From positions 1 through 52,617 of the forward strand of contig JALLBK010000015.1 of the NCBI GenBank assembly GCA_036940085.1: a stretch of DNA of 52,617 nt. Direction: 5' to 3'. Position numbers and translations under genes: made by a program. The notes under the pieces were generated by a model, which was given only the letters and a program-made list of their open reading frames with translations, was not told the DNA's origin and made no database searches. Shown piece by piece: positions 9,784 through 18,411 of the stretch (positions are counted from its first letter, which is position 1; every line of letters starts with the position of its first letter). The DNA comes from Discostella pseudostelligera. Lineage: Eukaryota; Bacillariophyta; Thalassiosirophyceae; Thalassiosirales; Thalassiosiraceae.

Positions 9784-11319
9784 TTACAATTGATAATTGT
9801 ACAATTCAATGGACTCGTTCCGTTGAGCATCTCCTTCTTCTCCTCTTATTCTTCCTCGCCTTTTTGATTGGAGTGATATCCAGCATTTTAGTATTCCCAA
9901 TGGCACACTTCCCAACGTCACCACCACCGCCAACGCTCTGTACAAAGCTCTACTCCCAAGAACTCCACCAATACACAACCCCGTGAATTGTCCCAGCCCA
10001 CTAATCATCGACATGAATCCTTGACCGCTCGAGTCGTACCCCTTTGGAACCCATTCATCGGCAAATGCAACACTGCTCGTCATGGCGAATGCAATGGTAA
10101 CTCCATGCAGCGGTTCGAAGAACAGTACAAGATAGGGATGACTCAGCGGGATGAAGGAATATCCTATAACTCGAACCACATATGCAAGACATGCCAATTG
10201 CATCATTGAAGTCGATCCCAGTAATTTGAGTACGTCGGGAGCGTAGTGGAACAGAAGTAACTCGAAGAGCACTGTAACGCACACTGTCAGACCACACATG
10301 ATGGTCGAACCTCCAAGGAATTCAAAATAGAGGAAGATCATACTTTCCACGACAGACATTCCAATGAATAATGCAAATAATGAGATCATGAATGATACAT
10401 CACCGATGGACGCCTTTTGGAATAGTATCCGTATTAGATCCAAGGAGCTGAGACGTCCGTCGGTGTTGTTCGTCTGGGTAGTATTTGCATTGGCATTGAT
10501 GTCGTCGTCATTGTTTTCGTTTGAGATAATTGGCACTTCGCCGTCTGGCGATTCATTTGCTCCATTGTCGGATTGATCGTCCTCATTCGTAGTGTCACCC
10601 TCTTTATCAACACCAACATATCGGAGTTCCGCATTGGATCGAGCGTAGACATGAAAGACAATTATGCACCCTACAAACGCCAGTAGCGTCGTGCCATATA
10701 TTGCGCTGTATCCAAATAGATCAATCACCTTACCCAACATGATGTGTGATATTCCCCATGATAGTGCACCGTACATTCGTTCTTTGCCATAATTTTGCTT
10801 GTCCATGCCATCTCGTTCCAATTGAGCCAAAGTTAACCCGTCCAATGCTGGAGAACAAGCAGCGGTGCCCAAGGCAAACACTATCCGCAGAATCAAGTGA
10901 TATGCCAGCAATGGTAATGGAATGAGCGATTGTGAGTCATACATTGTCATTTCAACAATATCGAATTGGTTGTCATTGTCATCGCTTGTTCTCCAATGCA
11001 TATAGTAAATTCCAAGGCAATGTAACAATGTCGCAACAGTACTCGTCATCAGACCAAGAGATATGATCCGCAGTCTACCGCTATTCTCCCCACCCGATGT
11101 TGCCTCCCATGAATCGGCCATTCCACCCAACCATGGCTTGCACAGACTCGATGCCAATAACTGTGAGGCCACCGCAGCACTGATCATCCAATTCTCAGAA
11201 AAATGCAATTCATGTTCGAGGAAGGTTGCGGTGAATCGACCGCCGGATAACGAGTAGAAGACGAATGTGGCGAAATAAAGAACGCGTGGTCTCATTGTTG
11301 CATGCTGGGTATCGAACAT
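9784..11319 (-). CDS. Major facilitator superfamily transporter
   Basis: A polytopic membrane protein of 511 aa with about 12 hydrophobic segments in two blocks. They are separated by an acidic, Asn-rich central loop at roughly residues 220-290. The N-terminal helix (YFATFVFYSLSGGRF) and the loop 2-3 signature GGMADS fit the MFS_1-like branch that includes bacterial LacY/nucleoside-H+ symporter-like proteins and eukaryotic MFSD6-like proteins. The second half has a typical FEPLHGVTIAFAMTSSVAFADEW helix with charged residues in the membrane. The substrate cannot be told from sequence. No cleavable signal peptide is evident. Confidence 0.75.
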   Translation of the reverse strand: MFDTQHATMRPRVLYFATFVFYSLSGGRFTATFLEHELHFSENWMISAAVASQLLASSLCKPWLGGMADSWEATSGGENSGRLRIISLGLMTSTVATLLHCLGIYYMHWRTSDDNDNQFDIVEMTMYDSQSLIPLPLLAYHLILRIVFALGTAACSPALDGLTLAQLERDGMDKQNYGKERMYGALSWGISHIMLGKVIDLFGYSAIYGTTLLAFVGCIIVFHVYARSNAELRYVGVDKEGDTTNEDDQSDNGANESPDGEVPIISNENNDDDINANANTTQTNNTDGRLSSLDLIRILFQKASIGDVSFMISLFALFIGMSVVESMIFLYFEFLGGSTIMCGLTVCVTVLFELLLFHYAPDVLKLLGSTSMMQLACLAYVVRVIGYSFIPLSHPYLVLFFEPLHGVTIAFAMTSSVAFADEWVPKGYDSSGQGFMSMISGLGQFTGLCIGGVLGSRALYRALAVVVTLGSVPLGILKCWISLQSKRRGRIRGEEGDAQRNESIELYNYQL

Positions 11320-11564
11320 CTATCGTCCATTATTTGATCTCTTCCTTGGCCTTGGCCTCCTATTTCCTATTGCTATGGCCATTGCCTCGGATCCCCAAGA
11401 AGAACCTGCGAGCATTGAGCGAGGCGCGCCAAAAATATACATGATGAATGATGAGCCGAACGATGATCCACGCTATCCAAGCATCAAGGGACATGACTGT
11501 TGCAATCATTCCTCATTACTAATTTGTTGAGTGACTGCAGTCATCAAACGTTATGCACCGGCTG
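11320..11564. other. Intergenic region between MFS transporter and DDAH
   Basis: It holds the 5' flank of the MFS gene and the 3' end of DDAH (both minus strand). A GCGCGCCAAAAATA segment near 11424 is a weak E2F-like match. Nothing else is recognised. Confidence 0.3.
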
Positions 11565-12476
11565 CTAAAGACTTAGCAAAACACTACAACACCTCAAAGC
11601 GCCATCCTTCTTTGCCAACTCCGATGTATCCACAAATGTGAGTCCTAAATTTCTCTCCTTGCAAGCTGCTTCGATTCTCCTTTTAGATTCTCCGCATGGT
11701 GAATCTTGTGCTAGTACATGCCCATTCACAACCACGACATTGCACGATAACATGTTCGGTAGACGAATAGCCTGATATCCCCGCTCATCCGATTTCATGG
11801 TTTGTAGGACATCATCTCCAGATCTACCCTCTGGTGCCAATAGAGTATATTCATCAATATGGGTAACAGCACTCTTTAAATGCAAAACTTCCTTCCCTGC
11901 AACAATCGGTGGAACTGAAATGATATCGTCAACAGGAATGCCATGTCTTGCAAATGCTTCCCTTAAATATTGGTACCCACGAACATTTGTTCGATCGCTC
12001 ATACCGACGAATAGATGTCGACCTGTATTTATCACATCACCACCATCACAAAGTGCTAACTCTGCAGTATCATTGCCGTTATCTCTCATATCATACACAT
12101 GTTCGATTCCGAATTGTTGCAACACCTCTTTGATTGAATCTACCTCACCCCTTCGCGAGGTATGCCCCAAGCGCGTGATGACCGCGGTATCTCCAATAGC
12201 TACGACTGTATCCTCCACAAACAAACAATCGGGATATTTTTCTATCGGTGGGAGAGATAGAGTGGGGATATGCTTTCGCAAGACAGAGAGATAGTTGCGA
12301 TGCTGCGTTCGTGCCAGGTCAAGAGACACGGTTGATGGGTCGGTCGAGTGTGCGACGACAGCTTTTACGAATGAGTTTGGAATTTCCCTGGCAATGGCGA
12401 TAGTATGACGAGATCTGCGGATGGTTGCATGGATTGATGCGTATGCGCCGGTGGATAGTCTGGTTGCCATCGCCAT
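11565..12476 (-). CDS. Dimethylarginine dimethylaminohydrolase (DDAH)
   Basis: A 303-aa member of the amidinotransferase/pentein fold. DDAH hydrolyses asymmetric NG-methylated arginines to citrulline and methylamines. Family features visible are FVEDTVVAIGDTAVITRLG near residue 85, the LCDGGDVINTG block near 146, the LHLKSAVTHID segment containing the catalytic His near 200, and the C-terminal DGALRCCSVLL with the nucleophilic Cys at 296 or 297. Length and order match eukaryotic and bacterial DDAH. Met1 and Met3 are both possible starts. It is divergent from peptide deformylase across a promoter holding the E2F-like tandem array. Confidence 0.9.
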   Translation of the reverse strand: MAMATRLSTGAYASIHATIRRSRHTIAIAREIPNSFVKAVVAHSTDPSTVSLDLARTQHRNYLSVLRKHIPTLSLPPIEKYPDCLFVEDTVVAIGDTAVITRLGHTSRRGEVDSIKEVLQQFGIEHVYDMRDNGNDTAELALCDGGDVINTGRHLFVGMSDRTNVRGYQYLREAFARHGIPVDDIISVPPIVAGKEVLHLKSAVTHIDEYTLLAPEGRSGDDVLQTMKSDERGYQAIRLPNMLSCNVVVVNGHVLAQDSPCGESKRRIEAACKERNLGLTFVDTSELAKKDGALRCCSVLLSL

Positions 12477-12977
12477 TGCGGACGATGGAGGCTAGTAGTA
12501 TCTAATACAGTTGCGGAAGCCAAGCTAGGCCGAAGAAGAGTGATGTGGGGTGATGTGGGGGCGTGGATGGAACCCGCCAAAAATCTTTTTGTTCAGATCC
12601 AGAGTTCCCGCCATATCTTTCGCAGTTGAAGTTGCTTGATTTCCCGCCATATCTTTTGATTTCCCGCCATATCTTTTGTTTTCCCGCCATATCTTTTGTT
12701 TTCCCGCCGTATCTTTTGATTTCCCGCCATCGTGCATCGCATCGTGCCGCCTTCGTCATCTACCATACTGCATGCCGCAGACTGCCGCCCATTTTGGAGC
12801 TTCGCTTCACCATCATGGCCATGCCGGACGTCGGCGCCATAGCCATAGGCAAACCTTAGATAGTTCAGAGCGCAACGATGGCCAATTGGTGCAGCACAAG
12901 ATACTCATGAGTAGGGAACAGGCGCAGCCATCGAAGCCGTGCATGTGGAACGGCATGCCATCGACGTAAATCAGAAA
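12477..12977. promoter_or_regulatory. Divergent promoter with 20-bp tandem array of E2F-like boxes
   Basis: A head-to-tail array with an exact 20-bp period runs from 12641 to about 12730: TTCCCGCCATATCTTTTG(A/T)T four times, then a truncated fifth copy. One more copy is at 12605-12624 and a related AACCCGCCAAAAATCTTT at 12571. Each contains TTTCCCGCC or TTCCCGCC, the E2F/DP core. The array sits between DDAH (-) and peptide deformylase (+), so it may drive both. The region also has short GATGTGGGGT repeats near 12541. Confidence 0.7.
12641..12730. repeat. 20-bp tandem repeat, about 4.5 copies
   Basis: Copies start at 12641, 12661, 12681, 12701 and 12721. They differ at one or two positions: A/T near the unit end, and one CCGT for CCAT in the fourth. 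The unit is the same TTCCCGCCAWATCTTT word found singly in other promoters of this window, so the array is probably an amplified regulatory site rather than a random minisatellite. Confidence 0.85.
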
Positions 12978-14048
12978 ATGACATCTTGCAATCGATTGAA
13001 CCAGAGACGGGGCAACTCTTTCCTGATTGTGCTTATATGCGACCTATTCCTAGCTTGCTCGCTCAACCAACCCATCTTCAGGGCGAGCGATTGTGTTGTA
13101 GATGATGAATATCGGCAAAAGTTCATAAGTATTCTTTTCCCGATGGCGACGTTGTCATTTTCGCCTTTCCAACCAAAGGTGAAGGCAGAGGATATTCGAC
13201 TTGATGCATTCCATGGAATTTACGACCCCAAACTACGAAACTATTGCAGCATCTCATTACCGAACTGGCAAGGTACAGCACTGTCTGGACCTTTATCTTT
13301 ATCAGAGGCGCACGCACAACTTCTTGACAAATCCAATCCTGTCTTAACTATGGGGAAGTGGCCTGATCCTATGTTACGTCATCCATCCTCACGCGTACCT
13401 GCATCTGTATTTCAGGATAAGAATCAACGTGATCAATTACTATTGGTTGCTATTGCACTAAAGAATACCGCAAGGAATGAGGGTGCAGTGGGACTAGCTG
13501 CTCAGCAGTGCGGAGTCGACGCGAGTTTGATTTACATCGATAATGTCTGGGGTGTAGAGAGATCGAACACTATACCAATGATAGATATACTAGGGGAAGG
13601 GAAGAGCAACAGCAGATTCTTTAACCGATTCATACTAAACAATCAGAACGAGAAAGGGATATTTCTAGTCAATCCACGCATAATACAACGTTCTCCAGAG
13701 TCCGAAATGATTGTCTGGACGGAGCAATGTTTGGTCCTGCCACCTGAGTTTCGTGCTACCCTGTTACGTGATGCGGAAGTTACCGTTGAATATGAATCCA
13801 TGGATGGCGTAACCAAACATATGAAGCTGAAAGGAGAATTGGCTCGTTGTTGTCAGCACGAAATGGACCACGATCGTGGAGTACTCATTGTCGATCATGT
13901 GTCTTTGGATGAGCTCTTGACCATCGACGGGAATTCACTGATGGCTGACATTGAGAATGCAGATGGATCGCATTCGAGGCGTATGCAACGTGCTTACTCG
14001 CGTGAAGTTAGCGAATCATCTCTGCAAACAAGCTCATCCCAGATTTGA
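12978..14048 (+). CDS. Peptide deformylase with divergent motif 2
   Basis: PDF removes the N-formyl group from nascent organellar or bacterial proteins. Motif 1 reads VGLAAQQ within a GAVGLAAQQ block near residue 172; the canonical form is GxGLAAxQ. Motif 2 reads EQCLVLP near residue 250, against canonical EGCLS: the metal-ligand Cys is kept but Gly and Ser are changed. Motif 3 is HEMDH near 295, intact with both His ligands and Glu. An insertion rich in Asn/Ser/Phe separates motifs 1 and 2. The start at 12978 gives 356 aa and an N-terminus with a basic patch followed by a hydrophobic stretch (FLIVLICDLFLACS), a possible signal for plastid import through the ER or for the mitochondrion. The ORF is also open to a Met at 12939. 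Confidence 0.85.
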   Translation: MTSCNRLNQRRGNSFLIVLICDLFLACSLNQPIFRASDCVVDDEYRQKFISILFPMATLSFSPFQPKVKAEDIRLDAFHGIYDPKLRNYCSISLPNWQGTALSGPLSLSEAHAQLLDKSNPVLTMGKWPDPMLRHPSSRVPASVFQDKNQRDQLLLVAIALKNTARNEGAVGLAAQQCGVDASLIYIDNVWGVERSNTIPMIDILGEGKSNSRFFNRFILNNQNEKGIFLVNPRIIQRSPESEMIVWTEQCLVLPPEFRATLLRDAEVTVEYESMDGVTKHMKLKGELARCCQHEMDHDRGVLIVDHVSLDELLTIDGNSLMADIENADGSHSRRMQRAYSREVSESSLQTSSSQI

Positions 14049-14588
14049 ATCGCTATGTAATGGCTGTGGCTCGTAGTAACTCAACCCTCACCGTGCGACG
14101 TTCGTCTGATGACAACGAGCAGGAGCAACAAGTGCCAATGAATTAAACTTAGATGCCATTATTCAATAGGCTAAGTAAGTGATTACCAAGCTACTGCTGC
14201 AGGGCTCTGGAGTAGGAGTACAACTCGACCTCTCTCGGCTATCGGTCGCTCTCGATTCTCGATGCGATGGGTGTGCCAGCTGGAAGCAATGCTCCGCCAA
14301 ATTCAAAAAAGTTCTCCCGCCATTTTATCTACAGCGGAATCAATAGTATGTTTGTGTAGAAGAGCTCACACACGTCAGAAAGAGCGAAGAAGAGCCATGT
14401 CAATTTGTTGCAGAACCCACCATGATGAACTCTTCTTCCACTTCAACTTCTTCCATGCTTCCACCCCATCATGACGCGGCGGCGGCACCAGCGTGCCGAT
14501 CGACAGTAAAGCACAAAAAGCAGATTGGAGTAGATGTGAAAAGGCCGAATTGTGGAGATCGGAATGATTCGCTAATGCAAATTGAAGA
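14049..14588. other. Intergenic region upstream of the SLC49-like carrier
   Basis: A single E2F-like box (TCTCCCGCCATTTT, 14313-14326) lies about 270 bp before the downstream start, with a weaker CTCCGCCAAATTC at 14292. No gene or RNA is recognised in the rest. Confidence 0.35.
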
Positions 14589-16394
14589 ATGATATCAAGA
14601 AGGAGGCCAAGGTCATCCATGTTCTTGTCTACGACGATGATGATGCGGCTGCTGGTGGCGGCATCACCACTTATTAATGTATCGGGATTTGTTCAACCGG
14701 TAACAAATAATGCCGTTCGACCACCGAGATTGCTCGAATTGCCACCCTCGACTCGACATGAGCAGCAACGAAGACCTACTCCAACATCTATTTTATTCAG
14801 CCACCGAGAACATCTCAATGGCAGCAGCGACGGCATCAACCACTCCAAATACCCTATGGAGCCACAAGTGTACCCCCAACGATGGACACAGCTTGCCTAT
14901 CTATCCATCCTAGCATTACTCTCCGATTGGATCTGCTTCTCCGTCGCCGCCTCGCCAGATCATTTTGAACATGCCTATCCCGGTGCATCGGCGGCCAATT
15001 TAATTGACATATTTCTATTCACCAATGTCGCATCATGTTTCTTGGTCACCGACGTTGTGGCGAAATTTGGACTAGAGCTCTCAATCAAGGGTGCCGCTGG
15101 AATAATGACATTGGGATGTTTGTTTCGTAGTGGCATACCCGACTTGTCATGGTTAGATCGCTTTGGTTTTGGTTTGGGTATCAACATTGCCAACGCCGAA
15201 TCATTAGTGCAGTCAGTATCACGAGAGGTGATTGATGTATTGCCCGATGCAGTTTCTGACCTCGTCGATCCTTCCACACTAACCGAAGCATCCCGCACTG
15301 CTGGTCTGGAGCCCTATGCACTCCTCGTATTGGGTACTGTCCTTGTGGGATTTGCCCAACCATACTTTCAATGCACACCACCCATGCTCAGTGCGACGTG
15401 GTTTGCATCGAATGAGCGGGCTACGGCTACAGCCACGGCCTTGAACTTTAATCAAATTGGTATTGCGATTGCATTCTTAGTTGGTGGGCATATGGCGAAG
15501 AATGAAGTGGGTATACATGACTACTTTGGCTTGGTCACGTTGCTGTGTGCCGCCGTGACATTGGGAACACTACTCCAATTTCAGGAGAAGCCTCCCACCC
15601 CTCCAAGCTATAGTGAGATTGAAAAGCTGATGCGTGGAGAGAAGGAGCCTCCATTCTTGGAATCGGCGAAGAAATTGTTCGCGATAAAGGGCTTTAGTAT
15701 TCCTCTGGCGGCATTCATTTGTTCTATTACAATCACCAACATTGTCGGAACATTTATCGATGATGTCATGGAGATGGGTGGTGTCACCGAACAACTTGGA
15801 ATTGACATGTCAGGGGCAGGATTTGAGTTTGCCATATTGCTCGGGGGCATTATCATTGGTGGGTATGTTGATAAAACAAAGCAGTACAAACCGGTGACTA
15901 TGGCATGTCTAGTGGCTACCATGTTCTTTGTGATACCGCTAGGATTGACAAATCACGTACTTGATAACGAACCGATTTTGTTGGTGTTGGCACTGTTGGG
16001 ACTTGGTCTTTCCTGTGGTCCCATCCAGCCCATCAATGCTGAACTAGCAGTGGATGTGACCTATCCCTGTGATGAGACTGCCGTGGAGAGCATACAACAG
16101 GTTGGTGGAAATTTGGTCTCTGCCTTGATGGTGCCAGTGGCCGAGTGGGCAATGAATCAGGATTATGAGTTCTTTCGCAAGATACGAATACTGGATTCCG
16201 ATATACGAGGGGATGCAATATTGATGTTTGCAGTGGCTGCAATTACACTCGTTTACTTCAATTCCTTTGATGCACCGTTGAGCAGGACCATGGCAGATGG
16301 AGATAATGAGAACATGGACTTGTTACCAACGACAGTCATTGATGTATCGAGCAGTTTGGTTGTCCAGCAAGATAATGAACGCAGCATGGTCTAA
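14589..16394 (+). CDS. SLC49/FLVCR-like MFS carrier with possible plastid pre-sequence
   Basis: A 601-aa protein with about 12 membrane segments. The block from residue 255 on (FAQPYFQ, then SATWFASNERATATAT and NQIGIAIAFLVGG) follows the SLC49 family pattern, whose animal members export haem or carry choline. The C-terminal half has PIQPINAELAVDVTYP followed by the long AVESIQQVGGN helix, also typical. The first 40 residues are basic then hydrophobic and end in VSG|FVQP. A Phe directly after the predicted cleavage point is the known hallmark of diatom plastid bipartite targeting (ASAFAP-like). An Arg/Ser/Thr/Pro-rich stretch follows, as a transit peptide should. A plastid-envelope location is therefore inferred; the substrate is not known. 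Met11 is an alternative start. Confidence 0.75.
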   Translation: MISRRRPRSSMFLSTTMMMRLLVAASPLINVSGFVQPVTNNAVRPPRLLELPPSTRHEQQRRPTPTSILFSHREHLNGSSDGINHSKYPMEPQVYPQRWTQLAYLSILALLSDWICFSVAASPDHFEHAYPGASAANLIDIFLFTNVASCFLVTDVVAKFGLELSIKGAAGIMTLGCLFRSGIPDLSWLDRFGFGLGINIANAESLVQSVSREVIDVLPDAVSDLVDPSTLTEASRTAGLEPYALLVLGTVLVGFAQPYFQCTPPMLSATWFASNERATATATALNFNQIGIAIAFLVGGHMAKNEVGIHDYFGLVTLLCAAVTLGTLLQFQEKPPTPPSYSEIEKLMRGEKEPPFLESAKKLFAIKGFSIPLAAFICSITITNIVGTFIDDVMEMGGVTEQLGIDMSGAGFEFAILLGGIIIGGYVDKTKQYKPVTMACLVATMFFVIPLGLTNHVLDNEPILLVLALLGLGLSCGPIQPINAELAVDVTYPCDETAVESIQQVGGNLVSALMVPVAEWAMNQDYEFFRKIRILDSDIRGDAILMFAVAAITLVYFNSFDAPLSRTMADGDNENMDLLPTTVIDVSSSLVVQQDNERSMV

Positions 16395-17283
16395 ATAGGA
16401 GAGAGGAGTTTATGATTGGTTGGTTACAGGCTTTCTCATTGCTCGTTTACTGCCTCTGCAAGACAAACTCGTGTTCGTCCATCGTCAATGTGATCAACAT
16501 CAGCTACAATTTGTCAAATAAGTTATTGATATCTAAAGATAAGCAACATTGACGATGTTTTATCTCAGTATCTGTCTGGCTGGCAGAGCAATGATGATGA
16601 GGGTCCATCATGATCGTATCGATGGTATCGTATTGTAGTTCTTCATCTCTCTGTGTTTGAGTGTCCACGTGGAGATTACACGTGGAGTCGAAGGAAATGT
16701 CACTTATCTTGTGAACTGTGAAGCGGTACACGTGGAGGGCTGGCCTACTCATACAGGAGGTATCTTCCGGAGCAATGTGATTTTCTCGACACACGTCATC
16801 GACCCCTTCGGTACCCAGCAGTCATGTCGTCTCACTTTCTCATGTCTCCGCCATTTGGAAGGGCTGCGGCGGTGGCAATCTTCAACTCAGAATCGAAACA
16901 CGGTCAACGTTCAAATGATACTCTTGACGAATACTGCACGTTGATCATTTTGAAGTTTGTATTCTTCATGTACGCGATATTCAGATGAATATCTGACTTC
17001 AGACAAATCTCAAATCTCTCCATCAGGCACCGGAGTCATCGAGACAGACAGACGGTGCAGATTTCTGTCTTCGCCAACCTTGGGCTCATGGACACCTCAG
17101 AATATTTTTTGTGGTGTCTTTGTTCTTTCATCGCGACCAAAGACAAGCGAGCAAAGATTCACCATCACCCATCCTTATCTACTCTGTACGCTGGCATATC
17201 ATCATTATCATTATAAGCATTTCCATTTTTTGCCATTTGTTTGCCATTGCACACCATTATTACCCAACCTCCCAACTCGCATC
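16395..17283. promoter_or_regulatory. Intergenic region with three CACGTGG boxes
   Basis: CACGTG boxes, each followed by G, lie at 16666-16671, 16679-16684 and 16729-16734, 550-620 bp before the next start codon. The flanking GGAG is also repeated (CACGTGGAG three times). No coding region is convincing here, although several short ORFs are open. Confidence 0.4.
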
Positions 17284-17805
17284 ATGACCTTGAACACTCC
17301 CAAGGAGAATGGTAATCTCGCCGCCGAGACCGGCATGACGCTTGACGGTGACGGCATCCCTTCCCTTAAGACGCCTCCTCGTTTACCCGACGACGAGCTG
17401 GAGCAGGGTCTCCTCGTGCCTCCGGCGGCGGCGGCCCCAATTCGAGCATCGTTCGAGCCCCTGCGTCCTCGAACATGCCGCTGCCATTCCATCTTCAATC
17501 GTCCAATTACGAGGGCAACGATGATGGTATGTGACTTCAATCGTCGCCTCCTACCACTGATCCCAAGGGACGATGCTTTCCCAACTATGGAAGACGGCGC
17601 CGTGTCTGCATCTACTAGATATGTGCTACCTTTCCGTCATTACAGGCTCGAAGATTCTAAATTTCGCATCGTCTCCAATGGGGATGGTGGTCATGATATT
17701 ATTTACAACGTCTCCAAGAAAGTACCATTCCCATTCTTCCCCCGTTTCAACCTTCGTCCCAAGATGACCCCGTACGATGGTACTGTGGACGAGGACGAGA
17801 AATAA
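17284..17805 (+). CDS. Hypothetical protein, 173 aa
   Basis: I do not recognise the family. The in-frame ORF extends upstream to 16957, but the Met at 17284 is preferred because the upstream residues look like translated UTR. The protein starts with a polar, acidic region containing DDELEQGLLVPP and a poly-Ala run. It has a Cys/Arg-rich middle (RPRTCRCHS) and ends with a basic-aromatic segment (FPFFPRFNLRPK) and an acidic DEDEK tail. There is no signal peptide or membrane segment. The pattern could be a small diatom-specific protein; low complexity limits confidence. Confidence 0.45.
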   Translation: MTLNTPKENGNLAAETGMTLDGDGIPSLKTPPRLPDDELEQGLLVPPAAAAPIRASFEPLRPRTCRCHSIFNRPITRATMMVCDFNRRLLPLIPRDDAFPTMEDGAVSASTRYVLPFRHYRLEDSKFRIVSNGDGGHDIIYNVSKKVPFPFFPRFNLRPKMTPYDGTVDEDEK

Positions 17806-18411
17806 TAGAGAGTTGCAGATGATCGGCTTATATCATCTGATAGTCTGATAGAAAGTTCATTTATCTTTCTTACCGCTACCTATGAACATTACAAGCCTTC
17901 ACAAACACCATCTTATTTTCAAGATCCGAGTACTACGACTTTTTATTTCTACACGTGCCTCTACACTTACTGCTGGTATCGCGCAAAGCGCAATTCAAAG
18001 ATCAAGACCGTCACACACCCACACATCTTTACATTTATCCATCACTCGTTGATAGCATCTCCAATCTCCACCACCCCGGAAAGACTTGCATGCCATCTCA
18101 TCGATTCAGCATCTCTATCACTCATTCGCGATTACGTGCCTATTGTCGAACCCATCTTAGAAATGGTGGCACGTAAGTCTGCAAGACCAATCATTCATTC
18201 GAAAGTTTCTTGAGCACCCTTATTATATAGTATTTGAATCCGATATGTTGGCATTTGATTCTGCACTAATACTTAGTTTAGATCGATCATATTATTGTTC
18301 AACGATTTGAGAGAAAACATGTTCGTCGATAATTTAATAGATTGTACTCCTACGAAGATTCCCCAACATGGAATGTGCCATGCATGCTACCAATCATATT
18401 CTACACCCTCC
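17806..18411. other. Intergenic region, nothing recognised
   Basis: This stretch lies between a plus-strand gene ending at 17805 and the minus-strand Tcp11 gene, so it should hold two 3' UTRs. I see no RNA gene, repeat or conserved motif. Confidence 0.4.

Noticed and set aside
12502..12759. Minus-strand ORF with repeated KRYGGK units
   Set aside because: It is the E2F-like tandem array read as protein; the period is 20 bp, not a codon multiple, and it overlaps the promoter.
16957..17283. Upstream in-frame extension of the 173-aa gene
   Set aside because: The residues are Cys/Tyr/His-rich without pattern and look like translated 5' UTR; the Met at 17284 starts the more protein-like part.
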